Source: Novosphingobium sp. B1 (lineage in GTDB: Bacteria; Pseudomonadota; Alphaproteobacteria; Sphingomonadales; Sphingomonadaceae). From it: a DNA stretch of 64,000 bases. Below, in pieces: positions 27,741-36,950 of the stretch (the stretch's first letter is position 1; every line of letters begins with the position of its first letter). Made by a program: the position numbers and the translations under genes. The stretch lies in assembly GCF_900176395.1 (NCBI RefSeq), contig NZ_FWXL01000004.1, positions 145,001-209,000 of the forward strand, read 5' to 3'. Below the pieces are notes generated by a model. That model was not told the origin of the DNA. It saw nothing but the letters and a program-made list of their open reading frames with translations, and searched no databases.

Positions 27741-28591
27741 GGGGCCAATGTGATTGCGAGAGGAAGCTGGCGATCGCCGCGACGCACGGTGACAGCAACT
27801 GAGGTGCCGGCGCGGATCGCTCCGGAAAGCGCGGCGGCATCGCCCGCACTGGTGATCGGCTTGCCGTCGACGGCCGTGATCACGTCGCCCGGCTGGAACC
27901 CGGCCGCGCGGAAAGCCGCGCCATCGCCCGAGGACAGGACCTCGACGCCGACGACCTTCCCACCTTCAGCCCTGGGCCCGAAGTTGACGCCGCTGCGCAG
28001 CGCGGCAACGCTTACGCCGCTGCCCGGCGCTGCTGCCGGCGGGGCGACAACCGGGTTTGCGGCAACCACGCCCTGCGCGCTGGGGGCAGGGCCCGACTGG
28101 TCGAGATAGAGCAATTCCTTGGCGCCATTGCGCGAAAGTTCGACATGTTCGAACGCGACAGCGGCCAGGGTCACGCCGGGCTGCACTTCAGCGCCGACAC
28201 GATAGACCTGCTGCACCCCGTCTCCGCCGGCGATGATCGCGGTACCGCCACCGCCCGGCGCGGCGCGCGTTGCAAACAGGGTCAGCGCCAGCGAGGTCAC
28301 CGCGCCCGAGGTTTCGCCCTGGGCGGGAGCCGCAGCGCCACGATTGAACGGATCGACGCTGGCGAACAGGGCCGCACGCGTTGTTGCAGACATCACGCGC
28401 ACGCCCGCAGGCTGCCACGCACCCAGCGGCGACACGGGGGTGACGATGGCCCAGAACAACGCAGCACCAAGCCCGGCAATGGTCGGCGCCAACACCCACC
28501 ACAGCACATCGTGCAGCGATGGACCGGCAAGGCGCAAGCCCGGCATGGCCAGCCCGGAGCCAGATCTGATTCCCCCGAATCTCAACCGCAT
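27737..28591 (-). CDS. gspC: Type II secretion protein GspC with PDZ domain
   Basis: 284 residues: a short cytoplasmic start, one helix (WWVLAPTIAGLGAALFWAIV, near residue 32), an HR domain (VYRVGAEVQPGVTLAAVAFEHVEL region) and a C-terminal PDZ domain (GFQPGDVITAVDGKPI). It links the inner-membrane platform to the secretin. First gene of the operon; its promoter should lie in the 198 bp to the NUDIX gene, where I see no clear motif. Confidence 0.92.
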   Translation of the reverse strand: MRLRFGGIRSGSGLAMPGLRLAGPSLHDVLWWVLAPTIAGLGAALFWAIVTPVSPLGAWQPAGVRVMSATTRAALFASVDPFNRGAAAPAQGETSGAVTSLALTLFATRAAPGGGGTAIIAGGDGVQQVYRVGAEVQPGVTLAAVAFEHVELSRNGAKELLYLDQSGPAPSAQGVVAANPVVAPPAAAPGSGVSVAALRSGVNFGPRAEGGKVVGVEVLSSGDGAAFRAAGFQPGDVITAVDGKPITSAGDAAALSGAIRAGTSVAVTVRRGDRQLPLAITLAP

Positions 28592-28789
28592 GTTCCCTTC
28601 CTACGCGACAGGCATACCCTGATGAAGGCGATTCACAAGCGCCACGCGTCACACCATCCGCACGAAGCCCAAGCAGTGATTTGCTACCGTAGTGTGACAG
28701 GGGATTGGCAAGCTTCCCTGCTCCCGGAGACCGGACCCGAGCACTTGCTACGGATGACAATTGTCACCGGTTGCGCCACGGTGGCGCGC

Positions 28790-29275
28790 ATGGTTCCGGT
28801 CTTGCCCGCCCCGCTGCATCGCGCGCTCCTGCGTCTTGCCCATGCTGCCCGGCTGTGGTGGTGGCGCAGGACCGGCAGGACCGTGACAGGCTGCAGCGTG
28901 ATCGCGATAAATGCCGCTGGCGAAGTGCTGCTTGTCCGCCACAGCTACCATGCCCGGCAAAGCTGGCTGCTTCCGGGGGGCGGGCTGGCGCGCGGTGAAG
29001 ACGTGATCGCGACGGCACGGCGCGAATTGATCGAGGAAACCGGTTGCAGCCTTGGCGATGCCCGACATCTCGGCGCGATCACGCTGGGCCGAAACGGCTG
29101 GACCAACGTGATCGAGATTGTCAGCGGCGTCACGAGCGACGACCCCATCGCCGATGGCCGCGAGATCGTGGAAGCACGGTTCTTCCCGCCCGGCGCGCTA
29201 CCCGCCACGGCGAGCGGCCCGACGCGCGCCATGATCGAGCGCTGGACCGCCTGTCAGAATGGCAATTCCGCCTGA
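28790..29275 (+). CDS. NUDIX hydrolase
   Basis: About 161 residues. The Nudix box reads GGGLARGEDVIATARRELIEETG, matching GX5EX7REUXEEXGU, with the metal-binding REL-x-EE intact. A positively charged hydrophobic start (LHRALLRLAHAARLWWWRR) may touch the membrane. Such enzymes cleave nucleoside-diphosphate-linked compounds; the substrate is unknown. ATG 28790 is preferred, ATG 28754 is possible. The last 22 bases overlap the 3' end of convergent dinB. Confidence 0.85.
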   Translation: MVPVLPAPLHRALLRLAHAARLWWWRRTGRTVTGCSVIAINAAGEVLLVRHSYHARQSWLLPGGGLARGEDVIATARRELIEETGCSLGDARHLGAITLGRNGWTNVIEIVSGVTSDDPIADGREIVEARFFPPGALPATASGPTRAMIERWTACQNGNSA

Positions 29276-30390
29276 GCCACTGGCACGGTTCCGCCATCAT
29301 CCTGCTCTTCGGGTTCCTCACCTTCCAGTGCGGAAAGCGTCAGGCCCATCAGCCTGATGGGCTTGGGCAGGGGCAGTTGCGCATCAAGCAATTCGCGCGC
29401 GAGGCTGGCGAATTCATCGCGCCCCGCGATCGCGCGCCCAAGCGACCTGGCCCTCGTGCATGGCGTGAAATCGTTGAACTTCATCTTCAGCGTGATCGTG
29501 CGCCCCTTCGATCCGCTGCGTTCAATGCGCTCCCATACGATCTCGATGATCCGCTCCAGCGTTTCGCGCAGTTCGCGACCCGAGGAGATATCGCGCTCGA
29601 AGGTGCGCTCCCCACCGACCGACTTGCGCGGACGGTCGGCCTTGACCTGGCGCAGGTCGATGCCACGAGCGGCACGATAGAGGTAATCGGCGGAACTGCC
29701 GAAATGCTCGCGCAGGAAGGCAAGATCGCGAGCGCGCAGATCGGCACCGGTCTCGATCCCGAGCCTTGCCATCTTCTCGGCGCCACGCGGCCCGATGCCG
29801 TGGAACCGCCGGACCGGCAGCGCCGCAACGAACTGCGCGCCCTCGCCGGGCCGTATCACGCACAGGCCATCGGGCTTGTTCTGGTCGCTGGCAAGCTTGG
29901 CAAGGAACTTGTTGTAGGAAACGCCCGCGCTGGCGGTCAGGCTGGTCTCCTCGCGAATGCGCTTGCGGATGAGTTCGGCTATGCGCGTGGCTGAACCGAT
30001 CCCGCGCACATCGTCAGTCACGTCGAGATAGGCCTCGTCCAGCGACAGCGGCTCGACATGCGGGGTGTAATGCAGGAACACCGCACGGATCTGCTGTGAC
30101 ACCGCCCTGTAGACATCGAAGCGCGGCCTGCGGAAGATGAGATCAGGGCAAAGCTGCACCGCCCGCGCCGATGGCATCGCCGAGCGCACCCCGAACTTGC
30201 GCGCCTCGTAGCTGGCCGCGGCCACCACGCCCCGCCCGGACGATCCGCCAACGGCTACCGGCAGGCCACGGATCGCCGGATCGTCGCGCTGTTCCACGCT
30301 GGCGAAGAAGGCGTCCATGTCGACGTGGATGATCTTGCGCACGCCAATTGCCTGTCGGTCAGGCTCATCTTCGGCGCGTGCGAACTCCAT
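29254..30390 (-). CDS. dinB: DNA polymerase IV (Y family)
   Basis: 378-residue translesion polymerase. Catalytic motifs are IIHVDMDAFFASVEQRD and PLSLDEAYLDVT, with the steric residues SYEARKFGVRSAMP between them; HhH-like and little-finger domains follow (FHGIGPRGAEKMARLG). It ends in QAELPF, a beta-clamp binding motif. ATG 30390 (MEFARAEDEP) is my choice; in-frame starts up to 30441 exist. SOS control is usual in other bacteria, but I see no clear LexA box upstream. Confidence 0.95.
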   Translation of the reverse strand: MEFARAEDEPDRQAIGVRKIIHVDMDAFFASVEQRDDPAIRGLPVAVGGSSGRGVVAAASYEARKFGVRSAMPSARAVQLCPDLIFRRPRFDVYRAVSQQIRAVFLHYTPHVEPLSLDEAYLDVTDDVRGIGSATRIAELIRKRIREETSLTASAGVSYNKFLAKLASDQNKPDGLCVIRPGEGAQFVAALPVRRFHGIGPRGAEKMARLGIETGADLRARDLAFLREHFGSSADYLYRAARGIDLRQVKADRPRKSVGGERTFERDISSGRELRETLERIIEIVWERIERSGSKGRTITLKMKFNDFTPCTRARSLGRAIAGRDEFASLARELLDAQLPLPKPIRLMGLTLSALEGEEPEEQDDGGTVPVAQAELPF

Positions 30391-30464
30391 CGGCAGAAGA
30401 TAGTCCCTTTCGCACCGCAACATAAAGGGTGGGAATTGCATGCATTCTCGTTCAAAGGGCAGTT

Positions 30465-31733
30465 ATGCCCGCTAACAATTCCGCTGCCACGCCTCGTCCG
30501 CGCACCATGGGCGAGCGTGAGACCATCGCCATGATGGCGCTGGTCATGGCGCTGCAGGCCCTGGCCGTCGATGCCATGCTTCCCGCCCTTGGCGACATTG
30601 CCCGCGATCTCGACGTGGCAGACCCCAACCGGCGCCAGCTCGTCGTCGGAAGCTTCCTGCTGGCCTCGGGCTTTGCCTCGCTCGTCCCGGGTGCGCTGGC
30701 AGACCGCTTCGGCCGCCGGCCGGTGCTGCTGACCTGCATTGCGATCTACGTGATTTTCTCGCTCGGATGTGCGCTGGTCAGCTCGTTCGATGCACTGCTG
30801 GCGATGCGCGTTGCGCAGGCCATGGGGTGCGGCGGCCTTGCCGTGCTGCCGGGCGCGATCATCCGTGATCGCTTCTCGGGCGATCAGATGGCCAAGCAGA
30901 TGTCGATCATCTCGGTGGTGTTCCTCGTCGTGCCTATGCTGGCTCCAAGCATCGGCCAGGTCGTGCTGCTCTTTGCAGGCTGGCGCTGGATCTTCGTGTT
31001 CCTCGCGGCCATGGCCGTGATCATGGCCGGATGGGTTTTCGTGCGCCTGCCCGAAACGCTCCACCCAGAATACCGCCAGCCGATCATGCCGCTGACCATT
31101 GCCCGAAACATGATCGGCGCTGCAACCAAGCGCTCTTCAATCGGCTACGTGCTGGGCGGTTCTCTGACGTTCGGTGCAATGATCGGCTACGTGAACTCCT
31201 CGCAACAGCTGGTTGGCGAACACTTCGGCGCCGGGACCCTGTTCCCGGTGCTGTTCGGCTTCTCGGCACTGATGATGGCCGGGGCCAACTTCTCCAACTC
31301 GCGCATCGTCGAACGCTTCGGCGCCCGCCGCGTGTCACACACAGCCGTGATCGCGTTCATTTTCGTGAGCGCGCTGCAAACGTGGTTTTCCAGCCAGCCG
31401 GACGAGACGTTGTGGCAGTTCATGCCGCTGATGATCACCAACATGATCTTGATCGGCTTCATCGGCGCGAACTTCGGCTCGATCGCGCTGCAACCATTTG
31501 AACGTACCGCTGGCAGTGCCAACTCGATGCATGCCTTCCTGCGCATGGTGATCGGATCGAGCATCGGCATCTTCGTGGGCCAGGCCTACGATGGCACCGC
31601 ACAACCCCTTGCCCTGGCACTGCTGGCCAGCGGGGTGCTGACCCTGCTGCTCGTGCTGTTCAGCGAGAAGGGCAAGCTGTTCCGCCGCCTCAATCCCCCG
31701 GGCACGCCGCGCCCCATCGTGCTGGAGCACTGA
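30465..31733 (+). CDS. MFS drug exporter, Bcr/CflA family
   Basis: About 422 residues with twelve predicted helices. The Bcr/CflA subgroup is indicated by MLPALGDIARDL in the first loop, GALADRFGRRPVLL (motif A) and RVAQAMGCGGLAVLPGAIIRD (motif C-like region). It should export drugs or metabolites with H+ antiport. ATG 30465 has AAAGGGCAG upstream; a GTG at 30429 would extend it by 12 residues. Divergent from dinB across about 75 bp. Confidence 0.9.
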   Translation: MPANNSAATPRPRTMGERETIAMMALVMALQALAVDAMLPALGDIARDLDVADPNRRQLVVGSFLLASGFASLVPGALADRFGRRPVLLTCIAIYVIFSLGCALVSSFDALLAMRVAQAMGCGGLAVLPGAIIRDRFSGDQMAKQMSIISVVFLVVPMLAPSIGQVVLLFAGWRWIFVFLAAMAVIMAGWVFVRLPETLHPEYRQPIMPLTIARNMIGAATKRSSIGYVLGGSLTFGAMIGYVNSSQQLVGEHFGAGTLFPVLFGFSALMMAGANFSNSRIVERFGARRVSHTAVIAFIFVSALQTWFSSQPDETLWQFMPLMITNMILIGFIGANFGSIALQPFERTAGSANSMHAFLRMVIGSSIGIFVGQAYDGTAQPLALALLASGVLTLLLVLFSEKGKLFRRLNPPGTPRPIVLEH

Positions 31734-31739
31734 GCCGCC

Positions 31740-33776
31740 TCAGGCGCGCAGTTCGACGGCCTCGGGAGCGGCTTGCTGCGACATGATCGCCAGGGCGCTT
31801 TCGACAGGTTCCGGCCTGCCGAAGTGATAGCCCTGCATCAGGCGGATGCCCAGTGCGCGGGCGGTCTCGGCCTGCGCTTCATCTTCGACACCTTCGATCG
31901 TGCAGTCGATTCCCAGTTGCCAGGCAAGGGAAATGATCGTGCCGACAAGCGTGCGCGCACCGGCTTCGCTGCCCAGCGCGCGGGACAGTTCCTGGTCGAT
32001 CTTGATCATGTCGAGCGGCAGGCGGTGAACCTGGCTGAGGCTCGACCAGCCTGCGCCGAAATCGTCCAACGCGATGCGGAAGCCCTTCGCGCGGAAGGCT
32101 CGCAACTGCGCTTCGGCGCGCTTGGGGTCCGCAAGTAGCGCACGTTCGGTCACTTCAAGAATGATGGCGTGTGCTGGCGCTCCTGCCTCTTCGGCGATGC
32201 GGGCCAGCGCCTCGACGCTGCCCGCCCGGATAACGTCACGCGGCGAGAGGTTTATCGAGAGCGTCCGCCCATATTGCCAGGCCTTGCACTCGCGCAGGGC
32301 TCTGGCGAAAATCATGCGGGTGAGTTCGCCGGTGCGTCCGGTTGCCTCGGCGAGCGACAGGAACTGCCCTGGCGCCAGCCAACGCACACCGTCGGGGCTC
32401 CATCGCACGAATGCCTCGAAACCCGAGGTCGCGCCTGTCTGCCCCTCGACGATTGGCTGGTAGAGCAGCTTCAGACTGTCGGCGAGATTGCTGTCATTGA
32501 ACTGGCGGGTGATCGCCGCGCGATCCTGCAACGCGATCTCGTCTTCATGACTGAACACGACGACCGCGCCGTCGGACTGCTCCTTTGCCTTGTACAGCGC
32601 CGCATCCGCGCGCTCGAGACAGTCGCTGACGCTACGTCCGTTGAGACGATGAACCCCGACCGAACCAGACAGGCGCAGCACCGCCCCGGCATGGAGAACC
32701 GGTGCGCGCAGTGCCTCGGACATCTCGGTGGCGAGCAGGCAAACGCCATCCTCGTCGAGCGCCCCGTCGATCAGGGCTGCAAATTCATCGCCCCCCAATC
32801 TGCCGAAACAGGTGATCCGGGCAAAGCCTGCCAACCGCGTTGCAACGGCGGCGAGTACGGCATCGCCGGCGGCATGGCCGTAGGTGTCGTTGACGTGCTT
32901 GAAACCGTCGAGATCGATCAGCGAAAGCCAGGCAGGTTCGCCAGCTTGACCACTTGGCGCGGCGCTGGCCTTTGCCAGCTCTGCCTCGACCCGCGCCAGC
33001 ACGGCGCGGCGGTTCAGCGCCCCCGTAAGCGGATCGATCGTAGCCTGGACAAGATTGTTCTGCGCCAGTCTCGCCGCGTCGCGCTCGCGCCGGACAAGCT
33101 GCTGGCGCGAAAGCTCAAGCCGCACGAAGTCGCGATGGTGACCATTGGTCACGAGCAGCAGCAGCGTCGTCACCACGACCTGCACCAGCGTCACCATGAT
33201 CGCGTTGGGATGCCCGCTGAAGAGGATCTGTCCGATCGAGGGGATCGTCATTGCGACCGCGATTCGCAGCGCCGTCAACGGGGCATGGCCGAGCCCGAGT
33301 ATGCCCGAGAACACGGCGATGGCGATGCTGTAATGGATGAACGACTGCGCGTCGCGATCTCCGTAGGGATAGAGCAGCATGCCCCACAGCACGAACATGA
33401 AGCCCGCCCAGGCGCCGACCCAGCTCATCGCCTTGAGGTCGCGCCGCAGCGTCGTCAGCGACCGCTCCCTCACCGCAGATGGACGCCAGTAAACCGCGCG
33501 CCACAGCGCAAATCCACCCAGAACCATTGGGCCGAAGGCAGCAAGCCATGCAGGGGCGGCGTTGCCGAAGCGGATGGCTGTCAGCGCGAGGTCAAAGGCA
33601 ACGACGATGTAGAGCAGTGGCAACCGGTGCGAGAGGCTGTTCGCGTAGGCCAGCGTGAAGTTGTCGCCTTCATGCGGTTGCCAACGGCTGCCCCATTCAC
33701 GCAACAGTCCGCCGATCCGCCCTTTCAGGCCGGCTGCCCCTCTGGGCGCCCTGGCGTCGTGCGTCCCCCGATTCAT
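31740..33776 (-). CDS. Membrane GGDEF/EAL cyclic-di-GMP protein
   Basis: 678 residues: about seven helices in the first 220 residues, a GGDEF domain with intact FGRLGGDEFAALIDG, and an EAL domain. The inhibitory RxxD site before GGDEF reads RITC, so product inhibition is probably lost. The EAL signature reads EAFVRW in place of EALVRW, but the Glu and the other metal and catalytic residues (INLSPRD, EVTE, LDDFGAGWSS, IKID, EGVE) are kept, so phosphodiesterase activity is possible. It probably makes and breaks c-di-GMP in answer to an unknown membrane signal. Confidence 0.9.
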   Translation of the reverse strand: MNRGTHDARAPRGAAGLKGRIGGLLREWGSRWQPHEGDNFTLAYANSLSHRLPLLYIVVAFDLALTAIRFGNAAPAWLAAFGPMVLGGFALWRAVYWRPSAVRERSLTTLRRDLKAMSWVGAWAGFMFVLWGMLLYPYGDRDAQSFIHYSIAIAVFSGILGLGHAPLTALRIAVAMTIPSIGQILFSGHPNAIMVTLVQVVVTTLLLLVTNGHHRDFVRLELSRQQLVRRERDAARLAQNNLVQATIDPLTGALNRRAVLARVEAELAKASAAPSGQAGEPAWLSLIDLDGFKHVNDTYGHAAGDAVLAAVATRLAGFARITCFGRLGGDEFAALIDGALDEDGVCLLATEMSEALRAPVLHAGAVLRLSGSVGVHRLNGRSVSDCLERADAALYKAKEQSDGAVVVFSHEDEIALQDRAAITRQFNDSNLADSLKLLYQPIVEGQTGATSGFEAFVRWSPDGVRWLAPGQFLSLAEATGRTGELTRMIFARALRECKAWQYGRTLSINLSPRDVIRAGSVEALARIAEEAGAPAHAIILEVTERALLADPKRAEAQLRAFRAKGFRIALDDFGAGWSSLSQVHRLPLDMIKIDQELSRALGSEAGARTLVGTIISLAWQLGIDCTIEGVEDEAQAETARALGIRLMQGYHFGRPEPVESALAIMSQQAAPEAVELRA

Positions 33777-33916
33777 CGCCCAGCTTTTAACGTGGCAGAG
33801 TTAACGGGCAGTAAGGGCCCGCCCCGGAAAAGGACTTTCGATCGAAGCCGCAGCCGCAGTCAGCCCCGGACGGTCTCCGAAGCCGGTTCTGTCTTGAGAG
33901 TTGCCTGGCTTGCCGC

Positions 33917-34726
33917 TCAGGCCGTCAATGACGCCGATAGTTCGGCCACCAACGCCTTTACCTTTTTCTGGCGCCATTGTGGCAGCGGTGCGACCAGCCA
34001 ATAGCCGCGTCGCGCCCGCCGCGGAGCTTCGAGCGCAATGATGCCGCCGCTTGCTATCGCGCTCTCGGCCAGTTGCAGCGGCACGTTGGCCTTGCCCAGA
34101 CCGGCGCGGACGGCACTGATCGCGGTGCCGGCGTCGCCCACCGAAAACCCCACTTCGCCGCCCTCGGGAGCGGGATCGCCGGGCCAGCCGATCCATGGGC
34201 TGTCGGCGGGCGCATCGGGCGAGGCGACTGTCACCATCAGCGCATCGCCCAGCGCGATGCCTTCGAGATCACCCGGTCCTTCGGCCCAGCGCACCGCGAG
34301 ATCGAGATTGGCTTCGGTGAAGTCGATGTCGGCATCACCGCCGACCAGCGAGAACTTCATTTGCGGATTGTGGGCCCGGAAGCTGGCCAGCCGAGGCGAC
34401 AGCCAGGCTGCGAAGAAATCACGTGGGCAGGCAATCGTGTAGACGTGGCTGGACTGCCCAGCCTGCATCGCCTGCACGCCCTCTTCGAAGCGCAGGAAAC
34501 CTTCGCGTATGGCGTCGAGCCCTGCCGAGGCCTCGTCGGTCAGTTCAAGGCCCTTCGACGTGCGGCGAAACAGCACCACGCCCAGCAGGTCTTCCAGTGC
34601 GCGGATCTGCTGGCCAACCGCCGCCGGTGTAACAGCCAGTTCGTCAGCCGCCCGCGTGAACGAAAGGTGCCGCGCCGCCGCATCGAGCACGCGCAGGCCA
34701 TTGAGGGGGAGATGCGTCCGCTTCAT
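33917..34726 (-). CDS. LysR-type regulator, GcvA-like
   Basis: 269 residues: N-terminal winged helix-turn-helix (FTRAADELAVTPAAVGQQIRALE) and a substrate-binding domain with TIACPRDFFAAWLSPRL and LAVRWAEG, as in the GcvA/AmpR subgroup. At 269 residues it is slightly short at the C-terminus. It starts nine bases after the apaG stop on the same strand, so it may be co-transcribed with apaG. No divergent target gene is present, so its regulon is unknown. Confidence 0.9.
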   Translation of the reverse strand: MKRTHLPLNGLRVLDAAARHLSFTRAADELAVTPAAVGQQIRALEDLLGVVLFRRTSKGLELTDEASAGLDAIREGFLRFEEGVQAMQAGQSSHVYTIACPRDFFAAWLSPRLASFRAHNPQMKFSLVGGDADIDFTEANLDLAVRWAEGPGDLEGIALGDALMVTVASPDAPADSPWIGWPGDPAPEGGEVGFSVGDAGTAISAVRAGLGKANVPLQLAESAIASGGIIALEAPRRARRGYWLVAPLPQWRQKKVKALVAELSASLTA

Positions 34727-34735
34727 GCAGACGCC

Positions 34736-35134
34736 TTAATTGGCAGGAGCGGGCGCCGCCAGCGGAAAGAACGGGATCGCAACGTCGAACAGCGAGCCAT
34801 CGGCGCGCTGCATCGTGTAGTGACCCTCCATGCTACCATGGTGCGTGCTCAGCGGGCAGCCCGAGACATAGTCGTGGCTGCGCCCCGGCTCGAGCACCGG
34901 CTGTTCGCCGACCACGCCATCGCCGTCGACGAAATTGACCATCCCCCTGCCATCGGTAATCCGCCAGTGGCGCGAAAGAAGTTGCACCGGCTGGTCTCCG
35001 TCGTTCTCGAGACGGATGTGATAGACCCAGAACCATTTGCCCGCTTCCACCCGCGACTGCTCGGGCAGGAAGTTCACGGCGACTCGCACCGTGACGCCTT
35101 CGGTGATGGCGGCATGCTGGAAGAGCTGCTTCAT
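34736..35134 (-). CDS. apaG: ApaG domain protein
   Basis: 132-residue single-domain protein with an Ig-like fold. Conserved blocks: FWVYHIRLENDGDQPVQLLSRHW, ITDGRG, VVGEQPVLEPG and SGCPLSTHHGSMEGHY. Reported roles of ApaG differ (Co2+ resistance, link to ApaH), and its biochemistry is unclear. ATG 35134 (MKQLFQH) chosen; an upstream in-frame start would add 12 weak residues. Divergent from recO across 113 bp. Confidence 0.93.
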   Translation of the reverse strand: MKQLFQHAAITEGVTVRVAVNFLPEQSRVEAGKWFWVYHIRLENDGDQPVQLLSRHWRITDGRGMVNFVDGDGVVGEQPVLEPGRSHDYVSGCPLSTHHGSMEGHYTMQRADGSLFDVAIPFFPLAAPAPAN

Positions 35135-35247
35135 GGTGATCAAACTATCGCAATCGCCATGATGTTCCAACGCTGTTGTGCAGTTTTGCTAGGCTTGCAC
35201 CACAGGGCATTGTTTCACGCAGCTTTGTGGCGCAAGGCTGCCCACGC

Positions 35248-35856
35248 ATGCTGATCCGCACGCCCGCCATCCTCTGCTCGGTCCTGCCGCATGGCGAACA
35301 TGGCGCGATCATTCGCGTGCTGACGCTCGATCACGGCCTCGCCGCCGCTTTCGTATCGGGCGCGCGCGGCCGCGAACTGCGCCCGGTCCTGATCCCCGGC
35401 AATACCATCGCGGTCGAGGTTCGTGCCCGCACCGCATCGCAATTGCCTTCCGCTCGCGTCGAACTGGTGACGAGTCGCGGCCCATGGCTGTCAGAGCCGC
35501 TGCCCAGCGCCGGAATCGCCTGGGCCTGTGCGCTGACGGCGGCAACCCTTCCCGAAGGCCATCCCTATCCCTTGCTGCACGATTCGCTGGCTGCGCTGCT
35601 CGATGCAATCTGCCTGGCGCCATCGGCGCGGGGCTGGGCGCGCGTGCTGGCGGGGTACGAAGTGCTGCTGCTGCGCGAGGTCGGCTATGGCACCACCCCT
35701 GCCCCGCCCCCGGACGAGCCTTGGGCCGATCTGCTCGCCCGGCTGGAGCGCCAGGGCAAGGCCATCGCCAACCGCCTGCTTGCCGATCGTACGCGCGATG
35801 TTATGGGGTCGCGCGCGATTCTGATCGACCGCCTCAGGCGAATAGGCGGCGAGTGA
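35248..35856 (+). CDS. recO: DNA repair protein RecO, short form
   Basis: 202 residues of the RecFOR recombination mediator. The N-terminal OB fold is clear ([22 protein letters not shown], then [12 protein letters not shown]) and is followed by the helical domain ([12 protein letters not shown]). It is shorter than E. coli RecO (242) and lacks the Cys4 zinc motif seen in some RecO proteins. ATG 35248 (MLIRTPAI) fits the conserved start. leuB begins 23 bp downstream. Confidence 0.9.
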   Translation: MLIRTPAILCSVLPHGEHGAIIRVLTLDHGLAAAFVSGARGRELRPVLIPGNTIAVEVRARTASQLPSARVELVTSRGPWLSEPLPSAGIAWACALTAATLPEGHPYPLLHDSLAALLDAICLAPSARGWARVLAGYEVLLLREVGYGTTPAPPPDEPWADLLARLERQGKAIANRLLADRTRDVMGSRAILIDRLRRIGGE

Positions 35857-35879
35857 GCGCAAGCACGAAGGGGTTAGTC

Positions 35880-36938
35880 ATGAAGATTGCGGTTCTGCCC
35901 GGTGATGGCATCGGTCCCGAAGTGACGCGCGAAGCGGTCCGCGTGATCGAGGCGCTCGGGCTTTCCAACGTGGAAATGACCGAAGCTTCGGTCGGCGGTG
36001 CAGCTTACAAGGCCCACGGTCATCCCCTTCCGCCCGAAACGCTGGAAATCGCCCGCGCTGCGGACGGCATCCTGTTCGGCGCGGTCGGCGATCCCGATTG
36101 CGACTCGCTCGAACGCCACTTGCGCCCCGAACAGGCGATCCTGGGCCTGCGCAAGGAACTGACCCTGTTCGCCAACCTGCGTCCGGCCAAGGTCTTTGCA
36201 GGCCTTGAAGGTCACTCAGCGCTGCGCCCCGAAGTGGCTGGCGCGATCGACATGGTCATCGTGCGCGAACTCAACGGTGACGTCTACTTCGGCGAAAAGG
36301 GCTTCCGCACCGCCGCCAACGGCGACCGCGAGGGCTACGACGTGATGTCGTACTCGACAAGCGAAGTGCGCCGCATTGCCCATGTCGCCTTCCGCACCGC
36401 AATGGGCCGCAACAAGCGCCTGTGCTCGGTCGACAAGGCCAACGTGCTTGAAACCAGCCAGCTCTGGCGCGACGTGGTGATCGAGGTTGCCAAGGAGTAC
36501 CCCGAAGTCGCGCTTGAACACATGTATGTCGACAACGCCGCGATGCAGCTCGTCCGCGCGCCGGGCAAGTTTGACGTCGTGCTGACCGGCAACCTGTTCG
36601 GCGACATCCTTTCGGACCAGGCCTCGATGTGCGTCGGCTCAATCGGCCTGCTCGCCTCGGCCTCGCTGGGCGAGCGCCAGACCGCCCATGGCACCTTCGG
36701 CCTCTACGAGCCGATCCACGGCTCGGCCCCCGACATCGCCGGGCAAGGCCTTGCCAATCCGATGGCGACGATCCTGTCGGCCGCCATGCTGCTGCGTCAC
36801 TCGCTCAGCCTTGCCGCCGAAGCGGACCGGATCGAAGCTGCCGTGGCCAAGACGCTCGCAGATGGCGTGATGGGCCGCGACCTTGGCGGCACGGCCGGAA
36901 CGACGGAAGTAGGTGACGCCGTGCTTGCAAGGCTCTAA
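35880..36938 (+). CDS. leuB: 3-isopropylmalate dehydrogenase
   Basis: 352 residues; third step of leucine synthesis, oxidative decarboxylation of 3-isopropylmalate with NAD+. Recognised from [52 protein letters not shown], and [18 protein letters not shown] with the catalytic Lys, then DNAAMQL and [13 protein letters not shown] with the metal-binding aspartates. GAAGGGG precedes the ATG. leuC and leuD are not adjacent. Confidence 0.97.
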   Translation: MKIAVLPGDGIGPEVTREAVRVIEALGLSNVEMTEASVGGAAYKAHGHPLPPETLEIARAADGILFGAVGDPDCDSLERHLRPEQAILGLRKELTLFANLRPAKVFAGLEGHSALRPEVAGAIDMVIVRELNGDVYFGEKGFRTAANGDREGYDVMSYSTSEVRRIAHVAFRTAMGRNKRLCSVDKANVLETSQLWRDVVIEVAKEYPEVALEHMYVDNAAMQLVRAPGKFDVVLTGNLFGDILSDQASMCVGSIGLLASASLGERQTAHGTFGLYEPIHGSAPDIAGQGLANPMATILSAAMLLRHSLSLAAEADRIEAAVAKTLADGVMGRDLGGTAGTTEVGDAVLARL

Positions 36939-36950
36939 AGGCCCCGTCCG

